A DNA stretch of 64,000 bases, taken from Clarkia xantiana subsp. parviflora (lineage: Eukaryota; Streptophyta; Magnoliopsida; Myrtales; Onagraceae). Positions 1 to 10,690 of this stretch are shown piece after piece. The stretch spans positions 30,964,761 to 31,028,760 of the forward strand of contig JAPTYO010000008.1 of assembly GCA_036873135.1 (NCBI GenBank), written 5' to 3'. Each line of letters opens with the position of its first letter. Positions within the stretch are counted from its first letter, which is position 1. Both the position numbers and the translations under genes were made by a program. Under the pieces are notes generated by a model. That model saw only the letters and a program-made list of their open reading frames with translations, had not been told where the DNA came from and made no database searches.

Positions 1-365
1 GCAAAACGAGACTATTAAAGAAATACCGTGTAGTGTGGAATGCTGCAATTGTTCAACATTGAAAATAGAAACGTCAGGGTTAAGTGCACGCTCCAAAATC
101 CGAACAAGTGAAAAGAATTGAATCCATTTTGAAAAAACCTTACCTCGGATTATGGGGCAAGCACTCGACACGTTTTGATCAAGTTTCGCAGTTGTATAAA
201 GCGTCTTAGAAACGTATTTTAGTTACAAAACATTTTTTCAAAAGATGATGAGTTGAATGACACATTACTTTCAAAACAGACATGCATGATATCTTGTATT
301 CCATATTCTGAATATCACATTTTTCGCTGCAGGTATTACTGGCCATCACGCGACAAACCACTAAC
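1..365 (+). other. 5' internal region of a decayed Tat/Ogre-like element
   Basis: No ORF longer than a few dozen codons is visible here. The stretch leads directly into the gag remnant that starts at 366 and is read as the untranslated leader of that element. The 5' LTR would lie to the left of the window, so no PBS or LTR border can be assigned. This is an inference from position only. Confidence 0.4.
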
Positions 366-1794
366 ATGGAGGACGCTCAGAAGATCCAGCAACAAGAGGA
401 ACGAATAGCCGAGATCGAGACGGCTAATGCTAAAATGCATCAGGATATGGCATCCATGTCGGCAAACATGGAGCGCATCATGGAACTCCTCGGGGCTCGA
501 TCAACCAACAAACCGGCCTTGCTGACACCGACCTCGAGTCCAGAATCCTCCACAACACCTGTGGCGAATACTGGACCTCCAATGCCAGCTGCAACCGTGC
601 TTCCCGATGCCACGGTAGAACCCCCTCATGACCAACCCCCTGTTTTGGTCATTTAGAAACCGACGGTAATGTATGGGCATGTTAACCAAGGAGGTGCAAT
701 CGGCACAAATGCGGCTACATCATCACCTGTCATCGAATCCGAACAGGATCGCCGCTTGAAGAAAATGGAGGAAAAGATGAAGGTTTTTTCCGGACTTGAG
801 CAGTATGGAGGCATTGGTTACTCCGACTTATGCCTTTTCCCCGACATGTCAAGACCGGAGAAATTCAAAGTCCCCGACTTTGAGAAGTATGATGGCACCG
901 GTAACCCCATTGTCCACTTGCGGATTTACCTTGCAAAGATGGCCTCTTATCAGCAGTATGAGAAGTTCTTGATCCAGACGTTCCAGGAGAGCTTGAAAGG
1001 AGCAGCTTTGGTTTGGTTCGTCAGCTTGAAGGCCGGTGATATCTCAACGTGGGAAGAGATGAGTAACACTTTCGTTCACCAGTATAAGTTCAACTTGGAT
1101 ACAGCTCCGACCCGCATGGACCTCCAAAGCATGGAGATGGAAGGGGGGCAATCATTTAGAAGCTATATGCAGGCTTGGAGAGAGAAAGCCGCTGGAGTTC
1201 AACCACCACTGGAAGACGCAGAAGCGGTGTATGTTCATCGGCACTCTTAAAGGGGCCTATTACTCCCATTTGTTAGGGCATGTTTCAGCCAACTTCGCTG
1301 ATTTGGTGAAATTCGGAGAAATGGTAGAGCATGACATTCGAACTGGAAAACTTGAAGACCCCTCCAAGAGTCAACAAGAGGATATAACCAAAAAGGGAGG
1401 CCCCAAGAACTGGTCATCCAAAGACACAACGGTAGGTGCAGTCTACTAGACCCAAGCTCCGCAAACCCCCGTTGTGAGCGGACCTGAAAACCGGACTATG
1501 AACAAGACGCGGGAGTCTAGGAAATTCAAACCTTTACCAGTATCGGCCACCGAAGTATACCAGAAAGCACTTGCTCAGGGTCTCATTGGTCCCGAGGTTT
1601 GGAAGACTACTTCAAAGATACCCAACAATGATCCAAATTCGAAATGTGAGTTTCACATGGGGATAATTGGTCATTCAACCGAGGATTGCTCGCGTCTGAG
1701 GCACAGGATCCAGGATCTCATTAACCATAAGCTTTTAATTCTTAACGCAGTTCCGTCAGCTGACGTCAACACCGCTTCGGCCTCGTCTACATGA
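366..1794 (+). pseudogene. Ty3/gypsy (Tat/Ogre-like) gag remnant
   Basis: Gag would form the virus-like particle in the cytoplasm. An N-terminal coiled-coil-like, Gln/Glu-rich part (366-656) ends at a TAG and resumes in the same frame at 669. The retrotransposon gag core (about 880-1230) shows the PDFEKYDGTGNP and AALVWF signatures. A frameshift near 1230 moves the reading to 1231-1449, a second stop follows, and 1474-1794 carries a Cys/His motif (CEFH...GHSTEDC followed by RIQDLI) of the type found at the end of Tat gags. At least two stops and one frameshift make it non-coding. No protease, RT or integrase follows, so the element is gag-only or has lost pol. Confidence 0.8.
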
Positions 1795-2929
1795 TTTCTC
1801 TCGAAAAACCCTTTAGCGTTACATCCGTTTTTTTTAAGCAATGAATAAACTTTTCAGTTATGTACTCCTTGCGTGGCAAGGTCATGAGCCCCGCATAGGA
1901 AAGAGGGATATTGTCATGATCTAATCAATATAAATAAATCCCTATTTTTGAGTTTGTTTAATTGGTTCTCTTTTTTTTAGGAATGATGCAAGTCGATTGA
2001 CAATTCAGTCTTTGCTTTAGTCGATGTTCTTAAACACTCAAAAAAATAAAGTCATGGACTACCAAGCCCGTCAAGGCGGCCGATGAAGGATTCAAATCAC
2101 CCAGTGATCGAAATATCCATACAAGGAATACATGTGCCTCCCCAAACCAAGTCGTACATCCGTTTTACGTTGAGGTCTAACCGGTCAATGGTATCCAAAG
2201 GGCATTTCCCGTTCAGATCGAGCACAACCGCCAAATGGAGAAAAAAGTCAGAACATGCAGCATGTCTATTCACATATGGAACAAATTTCCATTAATGATG
2301 TCGGGAACCCAGGTAAGAGAAGTCGTGATCAATTTTCTCCCCGAAATTTGAGTTTTTTCCTTACTCATTGTGCAGCTCGGATAATCATCCAAATCTAAGC
2401 CCTGAAGAGCACATCTCGTGCACGGCCCTTTGCTCGCCAACCATTCTTGTGTCAGTTGCCGAATTTATCTCGCGCAATATCTGTGCCCCAATGCGGACTA
2501 CTCCACGTCGTCCATGTGTGTTCATTGGCCAGGCCATTCATCCTGTATGCGACGAGCCTAACCCGGTAAGTGCTAGCCATGGGGCATCCCCAGACGAGAT
2601 TGAGCAATAGCCGGGGCACTTGAGAAGCCGAGATTAGAGATCACTGGCTATGTCATTCATTGGACGTAGGGTCCATCCAGGGCGTCTGCACGACTGACGT
2701 ATTTTCACTCAATCAACTGAGTCTCTCTCTAGAAGATGTTTTGAATTAGAAATTTCTTATTTGCCACCAGGGGCATGTACATAATTGTTGTTGATTATTT
2801 TCGTTAAATTTTCGGAACAAAAAAAAGCAAGCAAAAGGCACAAAAAAAAAGAAGCAAAAAAAAAAAAAAAGAAGCAAAAAAAAAAAAAAGCAAAAGAAAA
2901 AGAAAAAAAAAAGTTTTTTTTTTTAGGGG
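1795..2929 (+). other. Non-coding stretch with a purine-only run
   Basis: Between gag and the tandem-repeat blocks only short ORFs occur (2083-2295, 2368-2610) and none matches a family I recognise. The stretch from about 2815 to 2915 is almost entirely A and G, with runs of 10-14 A, and reads as poly-Lys on one strand and poly-Phe on the other. In a complete Tat/Ogre element pol would lie between gag and the 3' repeats, so this interval probably spans the deletion point. Confidence 0.4.
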
Positions 2930-3640
2930 TCACAGCCACCCTTTAATTGGCTACCGATAAAAATAAAGAGAGTGCTCATGCATATTTTGTGAGAGCAGTA
3001 AAGAAATAAAAGGGTCACAGTTGTCCCTAAATCAACTACAGATAAAAGGGTCACAGTCGTCCCTAAAAAACGACTACAGAGAGAGGGCCACAACCACCCT
3101 TCAAATGGCTACAGATAAAGAGCGCTCCTGCAACATCAAAAGCGGGAAATAGGTGAAAGGGCCACAACCACCCTCCAAACGGCTACAAATAAAAGAGTGA
3201 CCCCACGAACCCTATGAGGGCAGGAGAATAAAAAAGGCCACAGCCACCTTTAAAAAACTAGCTACACAAAAAGAGCGATCCCGCGAACCCGTTGAGGGCG
3301 GGAAAATAAAAGAAAGGGTCACAGTCGTCCCTCTAAACGGCTACAATCAAAAGAGCGCTCTCGGAGCATCAACGGCGTGTATTAAGTGAAAGGGCCACAA
3401 CCACCCTCGAAATGGGTACGTACAAAAAGTGTTTCCCGGATCAAAGACGAGGAATGAAGGGCCACAGCCACCCTCCAAATGGCTACAATCAAAAGAGCTC
3501 CCGCAACATCGAAGACGGTGAGAAAAGGGTCACAGTCACCCTCCAAATGGCTACAAATACTCCCGCATCGAGGCAGAAAATAAAGTACGGGTCACAGCCA
3601 CCGTTTAATCGGCTAACAAATAAAGAGTTCTTCCGCTAGG
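2930..3640 (+). repeat. Imperfect tandem repeats, block 1
   Basis: About ten imperfect copies of a unit containing GGGYCACAACCACCC, then AATGGCTACA, then AAATAAAAGAGCGCTCCCG. Spacing is irregular, about 40-95 bp. Variable tandem repeats of this kind are known from the 3' untranslated region of Tat/Ogre retrotransposons, where they can seed satellites. The copies are too diverged to be a recent satellite. Confidence 0.75.
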
Positions 3641-4135
3641 TTGAAAACCCGAAAGGGCGGCCTAGGCAAAATCAGGAAATGAGGGGCATGGTTGCAAATT
3701 CATAAATTGCAATCATGGCAAAAGGAGCGGAAATAAAAACCGAGGGGCACGGTCGGAAATCTCTCAATTGGCCGTGACAAAAGGAGAGAAAAAAGAGAAA
3801 TTCTCAACAAAGAAAAAAGAAAAAAGAAAAGAAAAAGATCCCGCTTGGTTGTCGCACCATGCGCAATTTAGGCAAAAATTAGGGACAAACATTCGTGCGT
3901 CTGGTACAGCGTTTTCCAAGTCAACTTCACGGCAAGCGAGACGGTTACAGTCTGCTCTCGCAGGTCGCATTCCAAGGATGAATAGGACTGTTACAGTCTA
4001 TTCCTACGAGTCAAATTCACGGCAAACGGGACGGTTACAGTCTGTTCTCGCGAGTCAACATTCAATGATGAGTAGGATTGTTACAGTCTGTTCCTACAAG
4101 TCACAACCGACAATCAGGATCTGAAGTTATCCAGC
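3641..4135 (+). repeat. Imperfect tandem repeats, block 2
   Basis: Two to three copies of a unit of roughly 100 bp built around GACGGTTACAGTCTG and GAGTCAAATTCACGGC, alternating with TTACAGTCTGTTCCTAC. They are preceded by two diverged units with GAGGGGCAYGGT. The unit differs from that of the neighbouring blocks, so the region is a series of separate small arrays. Confidence 0.6.
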
Positions 4136-4540
4136 TTTCTGAGAGTCACCCCCGACGAACGAAGCCTTAGTATTCAGCCTTCGCAAGTCACACCACTAAA
4201 TGCACTTCTCCAACGGACGCCACTAGAGGCTCATCTCTGACACTCGCCGCTAGAGGCTCATCTCTGACACTCGCCGCTAGAGGCATCACCAAAGGTTCTC
4301 CGGTACGATCTGACGTAGAGGTCTTTCGCCACCAGAGATATCACCAGAGGTTTTCAGGTACGGTCTGACGTAGAGGTTTTTCCGTTACCACTCGCCACTA
4401 GAGGCGTCACCAGAGGTTGTTGGTACTGTCTGACGTAGAGGTCTTCTGTTACCAATCATCACCAAAGGTTTTACTTTATTGCACGCCACTTGAGGTTTTT
4501 TCTTATCGCTCGCCACTGAAGGCATCATCGATCATCGATA
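4136..4540 (+). repeat. Imperfect tandem repeats, block 3
   Basis: Repeated modules CGCCACTAGAGGC, TCACCAGAGGTT and GTCTGACGTAGAGGT follow one another with spacing of about 28-100 bp. This is the third distinct array in the putative 3' region of the gag-only element. Confidence 0.6.
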
Positions 4541-4715
4541 AGTCATCCTTTGTATGACCAAGAGTTTAGTGATCGAGGTTATATGATATTATGTGACTCA
4601 AATGAGTCGTTTAACCTTTGATATCTTGGTTCAGTAGGAGTCTGATTTAATTTAGATTATGAGCTCGAAAAACTAGTCTTATGGATCAGTTCATTCTGAT
4701 TTTCTGATGCATATC
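4541..4715 (+). other. Left part of an older insertion site (probable copia 3' region)
   Basis: AT-rich sequence without a gene. It continues, after removal of the solo LTR, into 6246-6664, which ends in a PPT-like AAGTGGAGAT next to a TGTTAG LTR start. I infer it is the 3' untranslated part of an old copia element. Confidence 0.35.
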
Positions 4716-6240
4716 TGTAAACACCTAATTTTGGTACGCGCGACACGTATAACACGTTAAAAAATGTTATGTGTAACGCGTTTAAAAAAGGAAGTATTTA
4801 AATATGGAAGGTCACGGGGTTGCTAGAAATAGGCTTAGTTTAAATTAGGATAGTATAGATGCATTTAATATTCAGAAAATATATGATAAATATTTATGGC
4901 AATATGCAATAAATATATATTCATAATTTTCGGAATTAATTAGTGTATATTAGGGAAAATATTGTTTTCCTAATTTTAGGTGTTAATTTAGCTATAAAAG
5001 ACCCGGCCCTCGATTAATGCCATGGCTAGAATAAGACAGCTTCTATTTGTTTGCCATATCTTCGCTAGGTGTTTATGGAATTATTACAGCAGGTCGGTTC
5101 CTTCACTTAGAGTAGTGAATCCAGTGAAAGCCGAAGACGTTGAAGAAGGTACGGAAGCTTTCGAGGCGCTCACGTTTTTTGTCTGGGCGGAAGCAGGTGG
5201 CAGGGCTTGGCACCAAGAAAATGAGTTCATTCCTGCGTTTAGAATAAAATATTTTTTTTAAAAAAAACGTGCAAACTCTCTTTCTCTCTCAACCCTCTCT
5301 CCCGTTTCATCCAACCTCATCGGAAACCTCCAGCCATTGACCAGCATCGCCGTCCGCTTCGGAGCGCCTCCCGCCTTGACTGCATCGGAGTCCCCCTCGC
5401 CGCACCGCCTTGCCCGTGAATCGCCAGGACGAATCGCCGCTGTCGCCGACGCTGTTGCTGCCGCCTTCCTCCGCCATCGCCGGAGTTCGTGACCTCGCCC
5501 CACGCCATCCGACACGAAGCTCGCCAGACCAGTCGCCGGAATCGCCGTGGTTGTGTCCGTTGTCGTCTGTGGCCCTGCTCCGGCTGCTGGCTGTCGTCGC
5601 TGCCGTTCCCCTCCTGGCGCTGTAGGTAAGGTACCGTGCTGCTGTTTGTTTGGTTTTTTTTTTTTTATATTAATATTACTATTATTATTATTATTTATTT
5701 AATTTTCTAAATTATTATTATTGTCTTTATTGTTATTATTATACCATGTACCATGTAAATTAACTAGTCTAGGTCTAGATTAATTAGATAACATTTTTTA
5801 TAAATATACATGTATGATATGTAATTATTAAATTGTATCATGATTTTGAGTATGTTTAATTTCGTCTAGATTTTAACCAAATTAGGAGTTTTAGATGTTT
5901 AATAGATTTGTCATTGATAATAATTTCGCATAAAATTAATTTAGTTTTTTTTTATATGTCATTAGATTAATTCGAGGTAACATATATTTAAATTTTAAAT
6001 TGGCAAATAGGATAATTAAGTACCGGAAGGACGTAATTAGGAAATAATTTTTCTTAACTCGTAACAGAACCCCCGAATTCGAATTTCTGATCGTAGACCA
6101 ATTTTATACCTATGTGTTTAGTTCGCTATTCGTTTGGGTAATTTAGGACTCTAGTTAGCCTTAATTAACTAGTGGCGACTCTTTTCAAAATTGCACGTTT
6201 TCAAAACGTAATCGCCTTAGGTCGGATTTTAGGTCCGACA
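4716..6240 (+). mobile_element. Solo LTR, Tat/Ogre-like, TSD ATATC
   Basis: The 1525-bp sequence begins TGTAAACACC and ends GGTCCGACA, typical TG...CA ends. ATATC occurs immediately before (4711-4715) and after (6241-6245), giving a 5-bp target duplication, so this is a solo LTR left by LTR-LTR recombination and not the 3' LTR of the gag remnant. It holds a TATA box at 4993 and a CpG-rich segment at 5262-5630 ending in a GTAAG donor-like site. ORFs 5022-5261 and 5410-5625 lie inside and are not supported as genes. Confidence 0.85.
4993..5000 (+). promoter_or_regulatory. LTR TATA box
   Basis: TATAAAAG lies 278 bp into the solo LTR, directly before a GC-richer stretch. This is the expected place of the U3/R border promoter, so transcription would start near 5025. 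Confidence 0.6.
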
Positions 6241-6245
6241 ATATC

Positions 6246-6664
6246 AACAACATCTACTATTCAGATACATCCATTTGCAATGTATGATCCCTATCAGATC
6301 TATGTTGTAATGCTTCATTGGTCTATTTGTTAAATTCAATGATTAAGATTTTATCGATATCTTTTGGTAATCTCATTATTCTATACAATACTAATATCGA
6401 GTTTCAGTGGGAGTTTGTTTATATCCCATTAATCTCGTAATTGATCTGTCGAGTTTGTTTCTCTATTTGAATGTATAGATATATGCATAGATATTTATAA
6501 CATATTTGTTTCAGTTGTGAGATACTAACATGTGCAATATCTTAATCCCTATCGGATTAATACGGCCTTGTTTTTGAAATTGTTCTCATAATTGAACTAT
6601 GTTAAAATATGTTTATATTGCTCGATAATTATTGAATTCCCTTGTGTGCAATCCAAGTGGAGAT
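6246..6664 (+). other. Copia 3' untranslated remnant with PPT
   Basis: No ORF of note. The segment ends in the purine-rich AAGTGGAGAT directly before TGTTAG, the usual polypurine tract and LTR start of plant copia elements. It is the right half of the sequence split by the solo LTR. Confidence 0.4.
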
Positions 6665-7087
6665 TGTTAGAATTAATTTGTGGATTGCCAATTTATTTCT
6701 TTTATGGGTTTTATTTAAAGAGCAAAGTTAGGGTGGGTCATTGGTACATTAATGGACTTGACCAATTAATAGTCTAGGCCCAAGTTACTTCTCACCCAAT
6801 TAAAACCTGGCAACATCCATTTATTATTTATGGAGTAAGAAGACAATTGCGTTTTGGCTTCTACTCAGTCTTCTTCAAGTCTGCGCTCCTGATAAGCCAG
6901 CCTATGGGTAAGAGAGGTAACAGTCAAGTTTCTTCACAATTCTCTGCATCTGGAGCTTGTTTGCGACTTGATATGAGTATGCATGTCATGAATACGTCAA
7001 TTAAACCAGGTATGTACAATTCAATGTCCCATCTTGTAATCAATTGAAAGTGATAAAATTAGAGTAATTTTCAAATTTAATCTTACA
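6665..7087 (+). mobile_element. Probable copia 3' LTR
   Basis: Starts TGTTAGAATT right after a PPT-like tract and can be closed at CTTACA near 7087, about 420 bp. No second copy is in the window, so the right border is uncertain. It abuts intron 2 of the BCE2-like fragment, which suggests the element inserted in that intron or at a breakpoint. Confidence 0.4.
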
Positions 7088-7210
7088 TTACATCCTTCTA
7101 CCAATGTCATATTCACATCATCAACTATCCTTGCAAGTGGAACGAAAAACGTTCTTCCTTAACACTGGAAAAATGTGAAATGAAAATGTAGGTTCATTTG
7201 CTTTGCTTAC

Positions 7211-7860
7211 CTCTTGCACATACCATTTGAGGAGCTCGCATTCTGCAATGCCCTCACCTGTCTGTGCCAAAGGAACATCGATTATCCCTTCCATGGAAGA
7301 TTCTGCTAATGCAGTGCCGGAAAACCAGCATCTTCTTACTCCATTCACAGTGTTCCACTACACAAGAAACAATTCAACAATAGCCCTAACAACCAATTCA
7401 AAACATTTGAAAATATTACATCTGAAACATAAGTTAGAGAACATGATCGAATATTCAAAATTCAAGCCCCGGGACAAAATTTAATATGTATGTGTCTTAT
7501 CTATGAAAGTTACATTGCCAGACCCACTTTTGGCGCCAGATTCCACTTTCCAAAATCGATAAACAATTCAAACCCACGCGATCATCAGGCAGACTAAAGG
7601 ATATAGCTAGGAAGGCGCCTCAAGGTAAATGGAGTAGATAAACTAACTGTGAAATGAAAGCCTCCAAAATGGCTGTTAGCGAAGCCAAATGAAGGAGTGG
7701 CGCACAAGGAGGGGGTCAGCTGGGAATAGAACCGCCGAAGTGATTGCTTCTCCAGCTCGGATCATGTCAGAGTCGGCAGAATGACCGAAGTGAAAGGACG
7801 CAGTCGCCAGTGCCAGGCGGAGTTCCATGACCGCTGCTGCCAAATCTTCCTTCCGATCAT
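7211..7860 (-). pseudogene. BCE2: BCE2-like exons 1-2 (branched-chain 2-oxoacid dehydrogenase E2), broken
   Basis: The E2 dihydrolipoamide acyltransferase works in the mitochondrial matrix in Leu/Ile/Val breakdown. Exon 1 is 7860-7648 (213 nt, start MIGRKIW, a plausible mitochondrial presequence). A GTTAGT donor follows and an acceptor TAG lies at 7358-7360. Exon 2 is 7357-7211 (147 nt), in phase 0, and encodes IIDVPLAQTGEGIAECELLK, the start of the lipoyl domain; it is followed by a GTAAGC donor. An in-frame TGA lies near 7766 in exon 1. The next exon (lipoyl Lys region) is not found before the copia LTR. It is therefore a truncated pseudogene, or less likely the 5' end of a gene whose intron 2 is filled by transposons. 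An hAT element lies 286 bp upstream. Confidence 0.8.
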
Positions 7861-8146
7861 CGTCTTCAGCTATCCTGGATCGTATAATCTTTTTTATTTC
7901 CTTACCAAACAGTGAAATGATTTCGACGATTGGGAGAAGAAGACGAAGGAGTACTATAGTAACAGAAGCAAAAAACCGGTAAGAAGTCCAACTAAGGATG
8001 ATTTGGCAGGTCACTTATCCAGAAATTATTAGCTGCCACCGTTTTAACATGTGACAACTAGGACCACCCATTTCATCATTTGACAAAAAGTAACACTTCT
8101 TTAAACACATGGCGGAAGATTATTGGACGGAGAACCCCCATTTAAT

Positions 8147-9013
8147 CAGTGTTATCAGAGTCGGACTGGCGGTCCGACCGTGTTCGAACCGGAGCCCTCT
8201 ACGGTCCGGTTCGAGCAATTCCAGAGGATGTAAGCGAACCCGGTTCGAAATGCCGATTTTCGGAGAATCGCCCGGTTTTGAGCGGACCGGGCGGTTCACC
8301 GGTTGGGCGGTTCGGACACCATAACTATTAAAAAAAATATGGTTTAACAGGAAACCCTACCTCTAAAGTCCACCAAATACAGAGCGCCGCAACTCAAATA
8401 GGCCCCAGGTCCTCTTTCCCGCCAGAAAGGACGAGCTGCTGCTGTGATGTGGCACCACCGCCGCTTCGCTCGAGAATCGATTGAAATCCACCATGGAATG
8501 CGGCGACGACAGAGAGTTGTAAAGCTGCTGCGAACGTGCCGAGCCGGAGCTGCTCCGGATGAAGGTAGCGATGGGAGCTGAGAAACACCGGGAAGGGCGA
8601 CGAAAGAGATCGATTTTGGTGAGGAGGCGAAGTTGGGACACATGCCTAGCTTGAGGTGCTCGGAGAAAAAAGGGTTCATACTTCAGAACCTCCTCCACCT
8701 TCAACCCTTTGATATGGAAAAAATAGAGAGATAATATGATTGCTTATTTGCAGTCATTATTTTTGTTTAAAATTGATTAGAGAGAGGCAGGTCCACTTTA
8801 GGATGGACTTAAGATTGGGGAGGGAGAAATGAGAGAAGGGAAATAGGGAAGGGGGAATGCTTCTGTTCTGAGCAAAAGAAGAAAGGGAAGGGGAAGTCTA
8901 CTCTGCTGCGCGGTGCTATTTCTTGTCAAATCCGATCGAACCGGGTTCGGACCGGTGAACCGGGAACCAGCACCCTCACCGGTTCGGTGTCCGGTCCGGT
9001 TCTAATAACACTG
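8147..9013. mobile_element. Non-autonomous hAT element, 867 bp, TSD CATTTAAT
   Basis: The ends are inverted repeats starting CAGTGTTAT (left CAGTGTTATCAGAGTCGGAC; the right end read inward is CAGTGTTATTAGAACCGGAC). The 8-bp duplication CATTTAAT is present at 8139-8146 and 9014-9021, as expected for hAT. Both subterminal regions are rich in GGTTCGGACCGG-type motifs. The middle (8344-8830) is GC-rich, carries overlapping minus-strand ORFs of 111-113 codons and no transposase; I do not recognise these ORFs, and the core may be captured host DNA. Confidence 0.88.
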
Positions 9014-9263
9014 CATTTAATTGCCACCTATTGGAATAGTGACAACGGATAATTTCTCGTCATTTATCTCTGTCCCGTTAGTACGTTCATTTCTGTAAGG
9101 ATGGTGTACAACGCCCAAACTTTTCAAATGATGTTTCTCTTTTTTTTGCCATGAAAAATAAATGAGATAGTAGTTGCGATCCTAATTCCATCCCGCTACG
9201 TAATATTCAGGTTCTTCTGCTCATGATCCTACATTTTTTTTTTCGACCAGACTTAACGAACAA

Positions 9264-9951
9264 TGATGGATATACGCCCGATTTGGACCCGTTTTAGCCT
9301 GGATTAAATTATTACGATAACCCACACTCGATTATAAATCGAAACATTGACCAGAACACGTCACCCGCAGCAGGAAAAGGCCCGGATGGGAAAAACACCC
9401 GTCCGGACCAACTGCCCGACCTCAGGTCTTAGAGGTCGGATTATGCCATCCGACCTTTAAGACCTCAGTACCACCCCCGAACGACGTAATACGCCCCGCC
9501 AAGGGGTGTACGCGACGTCCAGGAGACAACCGTCCGTGTCGCGCCTCGCCGAGACCCGACGCCACTTTTTCACGTCCAACCTTGCATAATACCACGAACT
9601 CTCTCATGCTTACAAGGTCTTTAACCCTTCGTTATCCACTAATAAAACACGTTTAGGAATTAACGGCGTCATTAACCGCCTTAATCTCCCTTGAGGCCTA
9701 TATATAGTGCCCAAGTTCTTCTCATTTCATACATGATATCTTATTACACATTTTGAGCTCTGCTTCTCTCTAGTTTCTCTCTCTAGAGTACTGTACTAAT
9801 TTAAGTTCTCTCTCTAGTTTCCCCTTGTGCAGGTTGGAAGGAGTCGGATTACGAGAAGACTGGGAAGGAACAGATCGAAAGAAGACAGATTTCACCCATG
9901 AGACAAGCATTCGGGTTGACATCCAGTTACCCTGATACGCACGTCCTAACA
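9264..9951 (+). mobile_element. Gypsy (Tat) 5' LTR, gypsy-1-related family
   Basis: Starts TGATGGATATACGCCC and ends CCTAACA, followed at 9952 by CTTGGCGCCGTCCGTGG, the same PBS as in gypsy-1. The LTR resembles the gypsy-1 LTR (same ends and same GTCCGGAC block) but is clearly diverged. A TATA box (TATATATAG) lies near 9700. The element is cut short near 10237, so no partner LTR or target duplication can be shown. Confidence 0.75.
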
Positions 9952-10237
9952 CTTGGCGCCGTCCGTGGCTTTTGAACAAACAAGCCTGGCTATTACGATA
10001 CAGATGGCTAACAGTCAACATTCAAGGGAGGAACCGTCCTCCTCAAACCAATCTACTACCCAATCAAGAGAGACCGCCTGTGCCTCCGACACGTTCGACA
10101 CGACCGCCTGTGCTTCAAGGCTACTGTAATCTAATAAGAACATCAACTATGGCATTAAAGCGAGTGCTTAAATGCATAGTCCATAAGATGGATAAGTCTA
10201 TGGATGAGTTAAACAAACAAAACGAAAAGAAGTAGTC
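9952..10237 (+). pseudogene. Gypsy leader and truncated gag start
   Basis: After the PBS an ATG at 10004 opens a Ser/Thr/Gln-rich gag N-terminus that soon meets a stop; a second frame (9972-10235) stays open by chance. At about 10237 the sequence switches to copia internal DNA, so only the first part of gag survives. It is the nearest thing in the window to the gag start that gypsy-1 has lost. Confidence 0.5.
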
Positions 10238-10690
10238 GGTAAAACGACTCTTCCACCATTAGCCTTGAACGAAGAGTTTGGCTAAAAGCATTCATTAAAC
10301 ACCTCAAGAAACATAGTTCAGAATTACATAATGTTAGAGTTGCACATTAATTGTTCCTGCGGGATGAGATTAACTTAACACACATTAATGTAAAACACTA
10401 TGTTCTGACAAAATCGGTTAACACGTTACCATAAAACTAATGAATGATTCGGGTAAACCTTATCACAAAGACACATTAATTTGCGCATTAAAACGAGTAT
10501 TCATTAAGAGTACGCACTACTCGCGAAGAATACGAGTTTTAAAATTAGCTTGGAACAATGGTTTCGTGGATAAACATGACACATTATAAAGATTTGAGGA
10601 TGAATTTCCAACGCTTTGCAGAACGAAACAAGCTAGTACTGATTGAGTTAACAGATGGTTGATGGAGATTCTCAGGTCCCACTTACTTCG
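10238..10690 (+). other. Copia A: decayed region upstream of the spacer
   Basis: Collinear with 17530-17950 of copia B but without an open frame. The right part corresponds to the integrase C-terminal end. No integrase catalytic core is recognisable. The left border is the junction with the truncated gypsy element, so copia A has lost its 5' LTR and gag. Confidence 0.5.

Noticed and set aside
2757..2939. Phe/Lys-rich ORF
   Set aside because: It is only the translation of an A/G homopurine run.
5022..5625. ORFs 5022-5261 and 5410-5625 as host genes
   Set aside because: Both lie inside an LTR, downstream of its TATA box, with no known domain.
4716..6240. 3' LTR of the gag element at 366-1794
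   Set aside because: ATATC directly flanks this LTR on both sides, so it is a solo LTR inserted in other sequence.
8344..8704. Minus-strand 111-113 codon ORFs as genes
   Set aside because: Two overlapping frames, no recognised domain and no independent evidence; described only as part of the hAT core.
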